Positions 46,152-59,000 of a stretch of 64,000 bases of DNA are shown in pieces. A program made the position numbers and the translations under genes. The stretch covers positions 3,162,001-3,226,000 of the forward strand of contig OU452210.1 in NCBI GenBank assembly GCA_911728435.2. The letters are read 5' to 3'. Origin of the DNA: Apoderus coryli. Lineage: Eukaryota; Arthropoda; Insecta; Coleoptera; Attelabidae. The notes beneath the pieces were generated by a model. The model saw only the letters and a program-made list of their open reading frames with translations. It did not search any database and had not been told where the DNA came from. Within the stretch, counting starts at the first letter, position 1. Every line of letters begins with the position of its first letter.

Positions 46152-49100
46152 GTAAGATTAATTTTACTACTTTCTCAAACATTGTTGTCTCAAATAGTAA
46201 ATGTAACATATATAACTTTTAATCAGCTTGTAATTTACATTTGCTTTAACATATTTATATTGATGTCCATTAATAAATCAACGCGATTAAAAACTCATTC
46301 GAACCGAAATGTTTTAATTCATGAAAAATGTATATAAACATGTAGGCAATATTCTACATTTTAGCAATATTGAATATACTACTATATATTTCTTATTTTT
46401 TGGGAAAAAGACGTCATATTCTTCAACAATTCTATTCATCTTAACCTTCTGCAGATGTTAAGCCTAAAATGTAGTAGACAAAAAAACCTCCTGCATCTAG
46501 TTACGAAATATTTTGTATACCAAAAAAATTACGACAAATATGTTTTTCTTTCTAATTTTAATTCCATAGAAAAATATTTCCGGTACACCAATGGCCACCA
46601 AACAAAAAAAAATATCCGTGTATTTGTGAAACTTCAAATTACCTTCTCCACGTCAAAAAAATGATACACAGGAACTGCTCGGCGTGTATTTTACTACATA
46701 TTCACTCCTTGTCTATTCTGTATGGCAAGTATACAGGATAGCCAAGCAGAGAACAACCTCAATCGTCTCATTTTACTTGATTCTATTCAAGTATATATTA
46801 TGATAATAATTAAAAAGTTCTAAAAAATTAAACTCTACAATTTTTAAGTCTTTTTTAACGGGCTATGACCTAATATAACATTCTTAAACCAATGAAGGCA
46901 TGTTCTGTCTCGTCATTGAAGATATCCAGGCCAGGCTCACCCTCTGTTCAACCGCTTCCTCAAACCGATAATTTAATTTGTTGACTTAGGCAATTAGGCG
47001 AATGTTGCAGGGAAAAATGGTGGAGAAACTGTGCCTTGGTAATATTATGATATACCTATACTAATGCAGGTTGCTCCTCAAAGCCGTAGTACAGCTGTAG
47101 TTTGTCCTAAGTCCTCATGGTATACATCCGGCAGCAATATTAAAATCTGTAATTTATATCCATTCAAAAGGTATACATATAGAGAAACCTGTACTTCAAA
47201 GTGTTTTCAAAACTACATAACTAACGTAAAAAAGTTTGCTTATGTATAAACATTTGCAGTTATCTAGGCTATTCAGGATGAATTCGGCTCTGAGAACCCT
47301 TATGATCATTCATACTAGACAATGTCTCCTTAAAAATCACCTCGCTATAGAATCGAGGAGGATCCCACAAGAGACTATGTGAAATCAAATAGGTTTCGTA
47401 TATCCTGGATGAGAGAGATATACACATTGCATTTTAGTTGGTGACTTTGGTTTGACTAAACTTCAAAATATATCGTTTTAAAAATAGCAAATTTTATATT
47501 AGTAAATAGGTATGTAACCGTAATAATTAGTAATAATAAAAACACATAAAATGTGGAAAATATTTTTTTATATAACATATTTCCACAAAATATATTCTAA
47601 ATTAAATGAAACAAATAACTTAACTGAATTTGTTCAACCGTTATAAAAGAAGCATTTAGAAAATAGGTATAGTTAGGTACTGAATATAAATTATCTATGG
47701 AAAAATTCCGTTCACTGTAAAATATAACCAAAGTCAATTTGTTTTGATGATAAATTAGGAGAAGTAGAAATAGTGATTAAATTTATTTAGATAGAAATCC
47801 ATACCATTCGAACAGCATGCATGTTTAACTTTTTACAGATTTCATTGTATGATTTTCAATTCCTCTTCAAAACATATTGTGCTAAACACCCCCAAATTGA
47901 AATAATTGTTTTTAAATTTGGCACTTAAATTAGAAAATTCCAAATATATCCTTCTTACAGTCTAATTTTTCTACTATTTATGAACGCCTATGACCGTTGA
48001 CCTTCTGCAACTTGGCAATTTAGCCATAATCCAGTGAATTAAATATTTTTAAGTGTGGACCTACAGTTTAGGGTGGTGGTCATCGACTGCCAGCTGCCAG
48101 CCCCTACGACTATGTACTCCATAACTACTTGGCGTAGGCAGTCACCGACTCGGCCGGAAGTACCGTCCACGTATCCAATCATTCTCCGCCCCTTTTGTAG
48201 GTTATCTTATACCAAAACTACATATAATTAGCTACATTTTCTGGTATGTTGTTTTATTTTTTTCATTTTTAACCTCTTTTTACACTATTTGGGTACGCCT
48301 GTGTGAACCAATTCTTCTATGTGACATTTTTTAGGTTATATTCTAGGTATCAGTTGTTCCAAGTTTGAACAATTTCTGAGGTATTACCACGACACCGAAA
48401 TAATTTTTAGGCAATTATTGTTCAATGCTAGCCTAAGTTATTGACAAAAATTGTATTTTCAGATTAAAGATGAAAGCACATTATCTTAAAAAACTGACCT
48501 ACTTGGAATTTTTACACAAGTAAGATCGTGTTTTGACCATAAAACCTAGTAGTTTTACGAAAAGGGTCAATTTTTGACCGTGTAGGCTTCAGTTACACGC
48601 ATTTAAAGTAATGTAACTTTTTAAAGAAACTTGAAAAAGAAATTAAGCTCCTAGATTTTTTGAAAACCGTGAAATTTTTAAAAACATATTGCAAATGAAA
48701 GACCAACAATCCTTTTACTTAGTACCTAAAAAAATTATTAAAAATGTGTTTTTGGAATATTCTTTTTTTTTACAAAATAAAGTTTTTTGTAAAAGTTAGA
48801 AAAATAAATTACTCCAAAACGGTGAGGAAACGCACTCTATGTTATATGAACTTTTTTATCAGAAATGATCTCCTCTATCACCTCTTTTAATTTGGACCAA
48901 ATTAATTGCATATTAAAACGTGTTTCATTCAATGTGAAATAAAAGCAAAACTAAATATTTTGATTATAAATTTCAAACAATAGATACCGACAATTATTAC
49001 AGGTAATAAATAATAGAACAATTAAAATTAAATGCCACCTTATACAATCAAAATAGCTGTTATTAGCAATTACCTAACAGGATTTTTTTCTATTAACCTC

Positions 49101-49600
49101 GAAGGATACCTATATGCTGTGGTTTAGCATACATTTTCCGTTTTTGTTTGTTGTACTTATTTCAAGGTTTTTTTTTTTAAATAGGTGCAACCTATAGATA
49201 AGGAAATTCTACACATGTTGCATTTTACAAAAAACGACTACCTACAAAGTAGTTTACGCATTTTATAAAAAATAAGTGACTGCAAACTAGAAATTTGCAT
49301 CCGCAATTACTACGTATAGTTTTTTTTTAATTAATTTAATTAGTGCACAAAAATTGTTATTTAAAACATTATAACAGACTAAATGGAGTTCTAGTCATTA
49401 TGAAACCGTTGTAGAAGTGATATATTGTGAAATCCCTAGAGACCTGGCAACTATACCACTTCTACTAACATCAATTTTTATCTCTGATTATCAATCATCC
49501 CTTTGTCTTCTCAGAGACTGTAGGGATTTTGTTGTTTCAAAAACTTTCTCCATCATCACAAATATGTCGAGTCAGAAGAAGCTGTTAAGTGAAATGTGAA
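46152..49600. other. AT-rich intergenic or intronic stretch
   Basis: GC-richer patches at about 46865-47045, 47280-47420 and 48065-48190 (CATCGACTGCCAGCTGCCAG in the last) look like decayed repeats, but I cannot name them. Small open frames (46455, 47064, 49417) show no motif. Confidence 0.35.
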
Positions 49601-49604
49601 ACAC

Positions 49605-49680
49605 AAGATGTGGTGGCATTCAAAGTCTGTTTCGACTCACTGACTTTGAACCTTACTATACTATACCTATACCACATCTT
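49605..49680. repeat. Two nested inverted repeats
   Basis: Outer arms AAGATGTGGT (49605-49614) and ACCACATCTT (49671-49680); inner arms TTCAAAGTC (49619-49627) and GACTTTGAA (49642-49650). A transcript could form a 76-base two-step hairpin with an asymmetric internal loop. Confidence 0.7.
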
Positions 49681-50313
49681 GCAAGTGAATTTTCTTCCCT
49701 ATCCTTGTGATATTTAGGTGGTTCCTAAGGCAACAATATCACGTTAAACTTAAGTTACATTATTTTAGTTTCCATTTGACGCTTAGGTACTGTTCCCGTT
49801 CGTTGGTTTGGTTTATATGTATATAAATGTTAGACTACAATTTTGGTTGTGAGTTAATTTATTCAGTTTAGACAACCTGTTATTAGTAGTTAGACATATA
49901 TATACCAGCAGTAGCGTGAACAGTTATTTCTCTTTCGAATGCGGAACCTACTGTAACTTTAAACAAATTAGTCTGGACGTAGATAAGAGCTTTTGCCTGA
50001 AAATTCTTTTATCTTTTATTAGAGGAAGTGTATCGGAATGAATTTTATCACCTGCGTGAGTTTTTAATTGGTTTAAGCATCTAACGATCTAATCGTATGC
50101 AAAATTGGGCTACTTCAATAAAAGTATGTACCATAAATAATCAGAAAGTGTACTATTTTTAATAAAGTGTGGCAGGGCAGCCTGAGGTGTACACTTTACT
50201 TAACAAATTATAATACAACCACAAATTCGTTTACTAATTATATTTTTCATATACCTATTAAACTACTTCACACCAATAATATAAATATGTAAATAAACAC
50301 TTACTTAATTATA

Positions 50314-50598
50314 CAGTGCTTTCATTTTAAAACTTGCCACCCAGAATAACTAATACAATAGGAAGGAGTTCTTCAATAATGGTTTTTACGTTGGCAGATA
50401 GAACAAAGACAATCTACATTTACGGAAGTGAAAATCGTTATGCTCGTAAGGCAGCAGCAGTTTTCAAAACAAAATTCAACCAACAGTTTTGAAGTTCCCC
50501 CATCAAAAGCAAAATTGACGTGTTTTTGCTGAAAATCGTGTCTATATACTTTAGATGACGAGTTATTCTGGGTGGCAAGTTTTAAATTGATAGCACTG
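50314..50598 (+). mobile_element. 285 bp TA-flanked MITE of the 28302 transposon family
   Basis: The ends CAGTGCTTTCATTTTAAAAC and its near-complement GTTTTAAATTGATAGCACTG are separated by 285 bases in total and flanked by TA on both sides (50312-50313 and 50599-50600), as for Tc1/mariner/IS630 insertions. Inverted similarity covers about 30 bases (to ACTTGCCACCCAGAATAACT). The right half matches 28302-28400 in reverse complement. The left half keeps the beginning of the transposase gene. It is an internal-deletion derivative of an autonomous element. Confidence 0.85.
50379..50492 (+). pseudogene. Transposase N-terminal fragment inside the MITE
   Basis: ATG 50379 opens 37 codons: MVFTLADRTKTIYIYGSENR, then YARKAAAVFKTKF, ending NQQF and TGA. 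The pattern is that of the N-terminal helix-turn-helix (DUF4817-like) of insect IS630/mariner-type transposases, which binds terminal repeats. The frame stops right at the deletion junction. If transcribed, it could make a free DNA-binding domain; whether it is expressed is unknown. Confidence 0.65.
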
Positions 50599-50602
50599 TA
50601 TA

Positions 50603-53600
50603 GGTATATCTCTATATCAAACTATCTTATCCAACCACTAAAATATAATTTTAATCTAAATTAGAAACAGGTCTACCTACACCACAATTAACAAATAGCT
50701 ATATAATAGTAATTTGGATAAGAGACCAACAGTTGTTAACCCATCCTCTACTTATTTTGTATCCTGGGAGAACCCATATAAAAAATTATAAGTAGGTACC
50801 TACGTAGGTATGTTGGTGCTGCTTAAGCGGTCTCTTTATCATCATAGTTGTTAAGCAACACAAAAAAAAATTAACAAAATCAGGTAGCTAAGTAAAACCA
50901 ACTGAGTAATATTAGCGAGATAAGAGAAGAAAGACGGAAAACGAATAAATTACAACACAGGGCATTCCACCGAAGAACAGACTTTTGAGGTGTGTCATGA
51001 CGTCACATACCTACTATACTTAACACAATTTATTTACAGACAGAACGTACATGTTGGCTTTGTAAATAATTGGCTAAAGTGAAACATTTAAATTGGGGGG
51101 GTCAAGGTACACTTGACTATACAATACAACAAACAAAATAATAATGAACATGCTAGAGTAAACAAATATATAATTAAATTATTATTAGTTGACGTACACA
51201 ATTTAATAGATTTTAAGTATGGAATTAACTGTTGTCAGCAGGCATGTGACTTTACAATTCTACCTACTTAAATACTTCAAGGTCAGATGGCGTTGTAGGC
51301 TTGACTTATACTGCATTCTGATTGGTTGCGACGGTAACACACCTTCGGTTGATTATGTTGTGGAAACATTCTACAATATTTACTTATATCATGACGTTAC
51401 AAATAATATTATTTGCATCAGAAAATTCTTTATTATGGTTATAGCCGTGCCTAATAAACACAGTATGAGTTTTATGTTTTGTATGCTTCTGTTTACAAGG
51501 GATAGTCCTAAAATAATCACAGTTTATAATATGTAGTTAGTAAATTATGTTAGCTGCTGTCGGTAATCAGGAAAAACTTCTGACACGCGATTGGGTTCAA
51601 TTATTACACTGTTTTAGTTTTCCTATTTATGTTATTAGACTTAAACAGCGCGTTCAATAACCAAAGATTTTTCATAACGCCTGCAGACATTACAGGGTCA
51701 CTAATTGCTTTATACATTGTTCAACTTTCTCTCTGAAGTTGAAAAAGCAGCGGCGAAAGCTTGCTTGGATTTTACTGATTTGGATCAGACCATAAAATTA
51801 GACTTCAATGATTTTCCAATCAGATAACATCAAATTCATTTGTGACAGTCTAGACTGATTTCGAACTAAACTCTAAACTGTGATGTTTCCTAACTAACTT
51901 GATCTTTTTTTTTTCTCCTTGGTTGAAAACTCACTACACCAAGAACTATTTCTTTTTGAACGTTGAGGATAGTCGTCATTGAAGACTCGCAGTAGATATA
52001 TAATCAGGCCATACATATACATCTCAGATATTTTTGTAACAGTGGCGAAAATTATCCAAAATAATAATCCAATAATTATTTAGAATATATATTTTATTCA
52101 AAAAGGGCAAACATTAACCAGATAAAACTATAAGCACGATTAATCTAGAAGCATCGTACCTATATTATAATTTTGGTATATTTGTAATCACCATTTATTT
52201 AGTGACAGCTATTGAATTGGGGTTTAGATTTTTTAAATTAGTGATTATGATTTCAGTTGCACTGGATTTTTAAATGCCCTCTATAATAATAAAAAACAGC
52301 TGGTAATTATGTATAAATTTAACTTTTTCTGAGTACATCATCATCTATCATTATACGAGTATATATATGAGAAATAAAACATATAATAAAACAAAATCAA
52401 TGTTTAAAATTTACAATAAACCTTTTGTGGAGACGTGTTTTCTTTATATTATATTTTATCCTTTATTTTAGGAGTTTGAATAGTTTGATATAGCGATATA
52501 CCTATAGTGTTGTCAATTGTGTAAGTGTACACCTGAGGGTACCACAACTTTATTTTATCCTGAAATTACCACACAAATTTGTAGCATGGATGGTTCTTTT
52601 TAGTAATATCTATGAAAAATACAGAATAGTAATACCATCTCGAAGTTATGCTAAACGAACAAAAATTGTATCTAAAAATAATTCCGGAAATCATCTACAA
52701 TATTATTCACGTTTGTACCTATAAATGGCTTATCTTTATCAAAACTCTGAACTATTGTTAGACGACATATCAAGTGTTTATCATTTTATATATCTTTCCT
52801 ATGGAAAAATATAGATTTTGCTATTATTTTGTCACGTAGTATTGTTAAACATTTATAAGTATTTGAATGCCAGAAGTTGCAAAAAATACATGTAGGTAAA
52901 TAGAAAATTACCATTACGTCAATAAATATATCCAACAGGCGCAAGCACAGCATGCCCACTGTACATTACCAGATCTTTTTTAATATAGATTATAGATAGA
53001 TGGATTACAAAAAATGTTGTCGTAAAATAAAAAATAAGCAACCAACCAATTAAAATTAACCAGACAGCGAACGCATGTATTGGTTTTTTATTTCTTTGTT
53101 TTTATTTTATTTAATTATACTTGTTATGTGTGTAATTTAAAAAAGTGTAATTTTATCTTCCAGTTTGATTGATGTAATTACAAAATAAAATTAAAAATAC
53201 CACGGGTATACTCAAGGACGAATCGTCTTTAAAAACTGCTAATTTTACATATTTTATATAAACAGAAATAATAAAACGCCAGAATTTAGGTTGCAAAAAA
53301 TAGTACTGTATATAAGTACCTACCCATTTAAATTATATCAATTAACAAAAGTGAAGGACGTTCTATTAAATTTTTACTTGATTTTCATTTAATCATTTTA
53401 TTGATAATTTGTTTTATATTGTTTAATATTTTCTGTCCATTAGTATCAATAAATTTATATTCTGCAGACTATTGGAATAAACTGGTTTAAAATGAACAGA
53501 GAATCTCAAACAATAAAATCAAAAAGATAATAACATGTTTCACGAGATTTTTAAAACAAATTATTAGATTTCATATTATCGATAAACGCAAAAATAGTTA

Positions 53601-55285
53601 TAGAAGCCAAGTACTTTGATACATGCTGGATTATGCAATAGTTTCTTAGACTAAAATAAATTCAACAGCATAATATATATTATGTATCCAGTCTTGCGTT
53701 AGGTATATATGCAGTTAGTATACATATATATTTAGGAGTGGAAATTTCCACTTTCAACTGACAATATAAACTCGATTGTCTTTCTCATTCTATCTTTCAT
53801 GGAATTCCAGCGGCGTACAAAATGGGAAACAAGGTCATTTAAATGACATAACAATATTTTATCATATATATTTTATTATTCAATTGGAATTGAGTATAAC
53901 CAACGTTTACCATAATAATTCCATAACTTAACAATGCAAATTAATTTAAATTGTCACATTTTTTCAGTATCCTATTAAAATATATTAACCTACGCTAATG
54001 TTAAATAGCAATATATCAACAATACGTGAGTTTATTATAACATTTAGAAATGGCAATATTTTTCATTTGTTACAGTCCTATAAAGAATTTTTCATTAACT
54101 TCAACAACAATAAATATATATTAATCTTCTTATTTCTGTTTAATAATAATATATAGATTAATTGGAAATAAACCAACTTTACTTTGTTCTTTAAATTTTT
54201 AATTGGCCTATTTAAACCTATAATCATAATATAAGTTTCCTCAAGTATCCACATTTTGGCCTGTTTACATAAAGAACTTTATTCTTATTTTTTCCATATT
54301 TATTGATTTTTGAATTAAAGAATGAAAAGTTGTTTATTGTTCAAAATTTTAATTCATGAACAAAAATGTTTAGTTATTCTTTGATCTTTAGTAAACAGAT
54401 GTATGTAGAATAATACACTTGTTATAAATATTTGTGTGCTATTCCTAATCTTTCTCTTTTTTACTAGTAAACATTGTAATATTCATACTTAGCTCGTTTC
54501 TTGAACCAGAAGTTTGGCATCTACCGAATTATGAGAGCAAAATAAAACGAGGAAAACGTGACGAAGATCACATAACAAAGAAACATAAGAATTAAACTTT
54601 TATTGTATTTTTTAGGAAAGTATTGATAGGTACCTTATCAAAATGCAGTATATGATGATTAAATGAAAAATAATGGACATGATCAATCAATTTGACTAAT
54701 TTTAATTGAATTATTAAAATTAAATATGTATCAGTTATATTGTATATCTGTATAATATATTAGAGTAGATATTTTAAAAACATTACAAAGAAAAATTAAG
54801 GTAGAAGAAGTGGAGCATTACTATAAATTACGAGGACTTATAATTAACTTTTGTTTTTCATTTTGACATAATGATACGGCAATGAATGGCTAATATTTAA
54901 AATGTAGAATGCATGTAAAATTATTTAAATTTAAAAAAATTCTTTACAAAAGATATACATTTTTCTAAAATTGAAATTTTCAAAATAATTAGACAATAAT
55001 AACTTAATATTTAAAATAGTGGGGCGTGCGCATCATGGACACAGGTATTATACTTACTGTACTATAAAACTATAAGTTCCATATAGCTTACTTCATTCTT
55101 GTATATGTTTCTCACTTGAACACGAAGTGGCGCTTTGTTCGTTCTTGTTTTTCAAATATCTGTCAAATTTAAATATTGCTTGTAAATATAAACAAGCCGG
55201 CTTTCTCTTTTTTTTTTTGTAATTAATCAAATCATTATTACTAGTAATTAGTGTGTAATTAATATTTTTATGTAAAACTGTGATT
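50603..55285. other. AT-rich stretch without genes
   Basis: No supportable exon or element. The + strand frame at 51219-51536 (105 codons) has no motif, and its composition matches the background. A GTAGGTACCTACGTAGGTAT word occurs at about 50793. Confidence 0.4.
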
Positions 55286-55399
55286 ATGAAAAAATCTAGA
55301 AGTGAACATAATTACAGGGTCATTTCAAGTCATTCCGCAAATAATAGACAACCAAATTGGGCAACCACTCTACTGAACCAATGGGGAACCAGAAAATGG
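55286..55399 (+). CDS. Candidate coding first exon
   Basis: ATG 55286 opens 38 codons ending exactly at TGG|GTAAGT, a near-consensus donor (55400). The peptide contains HNYRVISSHSANNRQ and PNWATTLLNQWGTRKW, with non-AT-biased codons (Trp x3) unlike the surroundings. About 150 bases upstream the sequence is GC-richer (GGCGCTTTGTTCGTTCTTG), which could be a promoter or 5' UTR. No homology recognised and no second exon found. TTACAG at 55312-55317 could also be an acceptor for an internal exon starting GGTCATT. Confidence 0.4.
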
Positions 55400-58300
55400 G
55401 TAAGTTGTAAAAATAAATTACTTTCAAATTAGTATAGCACAAAACATACATTTTTAACTAAATAAATTTGCAATACAACATCGCCATTATCCATATTTTT
55501 ATACCAGTCTATAGTAATTTAAAGCGGTAAGCGGTAACCAATATTTCAAGTTGTTAAACAAAAGACAAGTACAACCCATTAAATACTTCTAGAAGATTAT
55601 TTATTAATAATAAGTTGATAATTTGTATGGATTGTAGTTTCTTTATTATTATCATGTTTTTAATAAAAACATTAAAAATAGGTTTGAGAACGTTATTTTC
55701 ATATACACGAGAATTTGCGCTACTTCTCCAGTGGCGTTACAACGTTAACATCAAGATATGTAAATTTATATTTTATTGATAATAATTAAGCAAATCATAT
55801 TACTAAATTTAGATTTATATTTATTAATGGGTATCCTAATATTTTATGAATAATGTTTAATCAATTCAGGTAATACCATATCAAATTAAATAAGCGGTCG
55901 CTTTTGAACTTAAACTCCTCCTCCTTCTATTGAAGTCTGGTATATTTAAGAATAATAAAACCTAATATTAAAAGTTTGTTATAAAAGCTCAGGAGAGATG
56001 GTAAATTTTGTTAATAACCCAATATTAAAGGATAGTTTAACTGCGGTCCTATCTTTATTTTTCATAGCTCAATATCGTGGTGATTCTTCATCTTTTCACC
56101 TAATACATCCAGATGCAGCGAGCAGTGGTATAGTATTCGCATGAGCATGATTTCGCTACAAACAGTTTACTAAAAGTGACATAAGGCAACTGAGGGTTTA
56201 CCAGTCTGTACTGTCTTTTTCAAGGTTCATAACTACAGTGAAACAAGATCTTTTATTGTTGTGTAATATAAATTTTACGAACTGGTATTAGTTTCGAAAT
56301 GGTCTCAGTCGGAATCGAGCAGTGTTGATGACAGTTGCTTTACTTGCACGGCGAGGAAACGGTGACAAAGGCTGGAACTGACCACCATCACAGTCATAGT
56401 GAAATATAATTTGGAGAATTTGTTATGTGTAGGGATAATCATGGTCACAATGGAAACATATTGGTTATTTTGTATTTAGATTTTTTTTTAAGTTTCTTAC
56501 TTACATATACTTTGTACTTTCTCTTTTTGGCTTGTAAACTTTATCAAATGATTCAAATCAATAAAATCCGAGCTACTAAATTATTTGGAGATGATGTTCT
56601 ATGAAACATCGCTGTTTGATGAATATCTTTTCATTGGTGTTAATTAAGTTACACTGTGAAATTCTTCAATGGTGGCCTCGTTGCGAGATAGTAATTTAAG
56701 CCGATACTGTAAGTGTACGTGCTATGTCTCATTCAGTATTCTTAATACCATTTAATATACTATACTAAAGAAGACACACCTATGAATCAAGAAGTGTTGT
56801 TTATTTGGACATGCCCAGAGTGGCCATTTGATCAAACCTCTGGCAATATACGAACGTCAAATTAAAATTATGTTTTATACAAAGTGCACGTTACTTTATT
56901 AAAATTATAGACATTTTTACATGCAATCGATAAAAATGTTAATATAAAATAGTGTCATAGACAACTGATCATAAAAAGGGTTGATAAAATAGAGACTTAA
57001 GTCTATCTGGACAACTCAGAATATTAAATTTTATTGTTGTTATTTAACAAATCTGTATAGGTCGCGTTTCCCAAACTGTGAAATTTACTCTTCGAACAAA
57101 CAAGTTATTTTCAAGCTCAAAAACGCTAGCAAAAAATCAAATTCAATCCCGTACTCCAAAAAATATATTGTAAATATAACCTTATCTCATGTATCTTAAT
57201 ATAATGATTACCTAATTCTTTAATTAAAGTCCAGTTAAAAATTTATATACTTACCTAGTAAGTACGAAAATTTGGAAACTGATTTTTGGTAAACCAAAAT
57301 ATTTAAAAAAAGTAGGTTTTAAGTGTTAGTTGATACCATGAATGTCATTGTAAAATGTTTTTGAGAATGATGTGGTTTTCTATCACACATTTTTAAGTTC
57401 CAGTGTTTCTATAAAATTGTCCTAATTTAGATTATATCTTAATATTTATTTTTCCGTTTGTTGGTATTGGTGTTCCTAATACTTTGATATAGGTAATTTT
57501 CTGTAACAACCTGTCACTAGAATTAGCCTCGAATTAATTTTTATTAACTAAAATGTTTGTTTTTCTACGACTATATTTTAATTGACTATTAGAATATTAT
57601 TCACTACCGGTACTTTAATGAGCTTTATTATGATACAGATTTGTACAGCCAATATATTTTGACATTTCAAATAAATTTCATTATGTTTAGTAAACAATAT
57701 TGTTGTTCTTCTTGACTATTGTAAGCGAATCTTAAAAAAAATATCGTATGCAACTTGCATGTAATAGCTATGAAATGCTCATTGCATAATATACTTTTGA
57801 TGATCATTAGCGCTACGATGTAGACAGACAACCTCTACTACAATATGTTTTTAAAAACTAAAGTATTTAGTATATTTGGCTTTCTGTACAAGAATTTTGC
57901 TATTGTTCGGTAACGTTTAAATTACAAAAATATATGTACCTAGATATTTCGAATGAATTTTGTTCTTCAAATTTAAAATTAATTATACCTAAGTGATTAA
58001 TTTAAAATTTAATAAAACATTTTTGCGAGAGGCCAACTCGGTCTTGATCATTTTATCAAGGACCGTCTATGAGGATTAAAATCAATCCATTATAATGCAG
58101 TCAAGCATCTGTTATAAATATCCTACTTTGGTTATAAGGTGCAATAAAGGGAACAGGTTGAAAAGTACTATAATTTCACATAATAAAAACCTAGGTGTTA
58201 CACAAACTACGAAAATTAATATTATTTGAGCATACAAACATGATTTGTTCCACCATTTGGGCCGTTCTGAGGTAACGCCCCTGCTGTAGAATTTTGATAA

Positions 58301-59000
58301 GAGGATATTGATTTATAAACCAGAAACAGGGCAGATTTGATCTACTTTTACCAACCTTCGCAAGGCTAAATCAAAAAGTAATAAAAATCAAATAATAGCA
58401 CGTAGTATATTCTAATATCTGTAAATATTGACAATGTGATCCAAAATATTTATCGAAGTTTAACAACCTGTGAGTTTTAGTTGTCAATACTGTGTTTGTA
58501 TGTTTGGATAGGTGAAAAATAAATAAAAACTTTTGCTCAGGAAAAATAAAGTATTGTAATTAACAGACCAATAAGCAGTGAGAAAGGTACGTACATAGGC
58601 GATGTTAATAAAATAAGTAGAACAACAGTTTAATACATTAAAATTTGCATTGAATAATGGAATATTACAACAAACAGTATTTGCAAAAAAATTAGCATTT
58701 TCTATTTTAAAACAAACGCATTCAATATTTTGTGATTTCACAATTAGTTTTTTATAACTATGTTTTAAATTAAAATTTTATTGCACTTGACAATGTTGAA
58801 TATTTTAAGTTCATTAGTTAAATACTGCGCTTTCTTGACACATGGCGAATCAGCGGGAATTTATAATAGGACGAATATAATCATAAAATATTAAATAATA
58901 TTTGGTTATATTTAATGATAATATAATACAATTATTATTATAATACATAGTAGTTTATATTTTTTATTTGTGTTTTAAGAAATTAAAAGGTATATATGTA
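55400..59000. other. AT-rich stretch, intron or intergenic
   Basis: A GC-richer block at 56040-56420 (GGAATCGAGCAGTGTTGATG in it) is probably a decayed repeat of unknown kind. The minus-strand frame 58484-58741 shows no motif. Confidence 0.35.

Noticed and set aside
51219..51536. 105-codon open frame on the + strand
   Set aside because: No motif, background composition, no splice or promoter context; expected occasionally in 64 kb.
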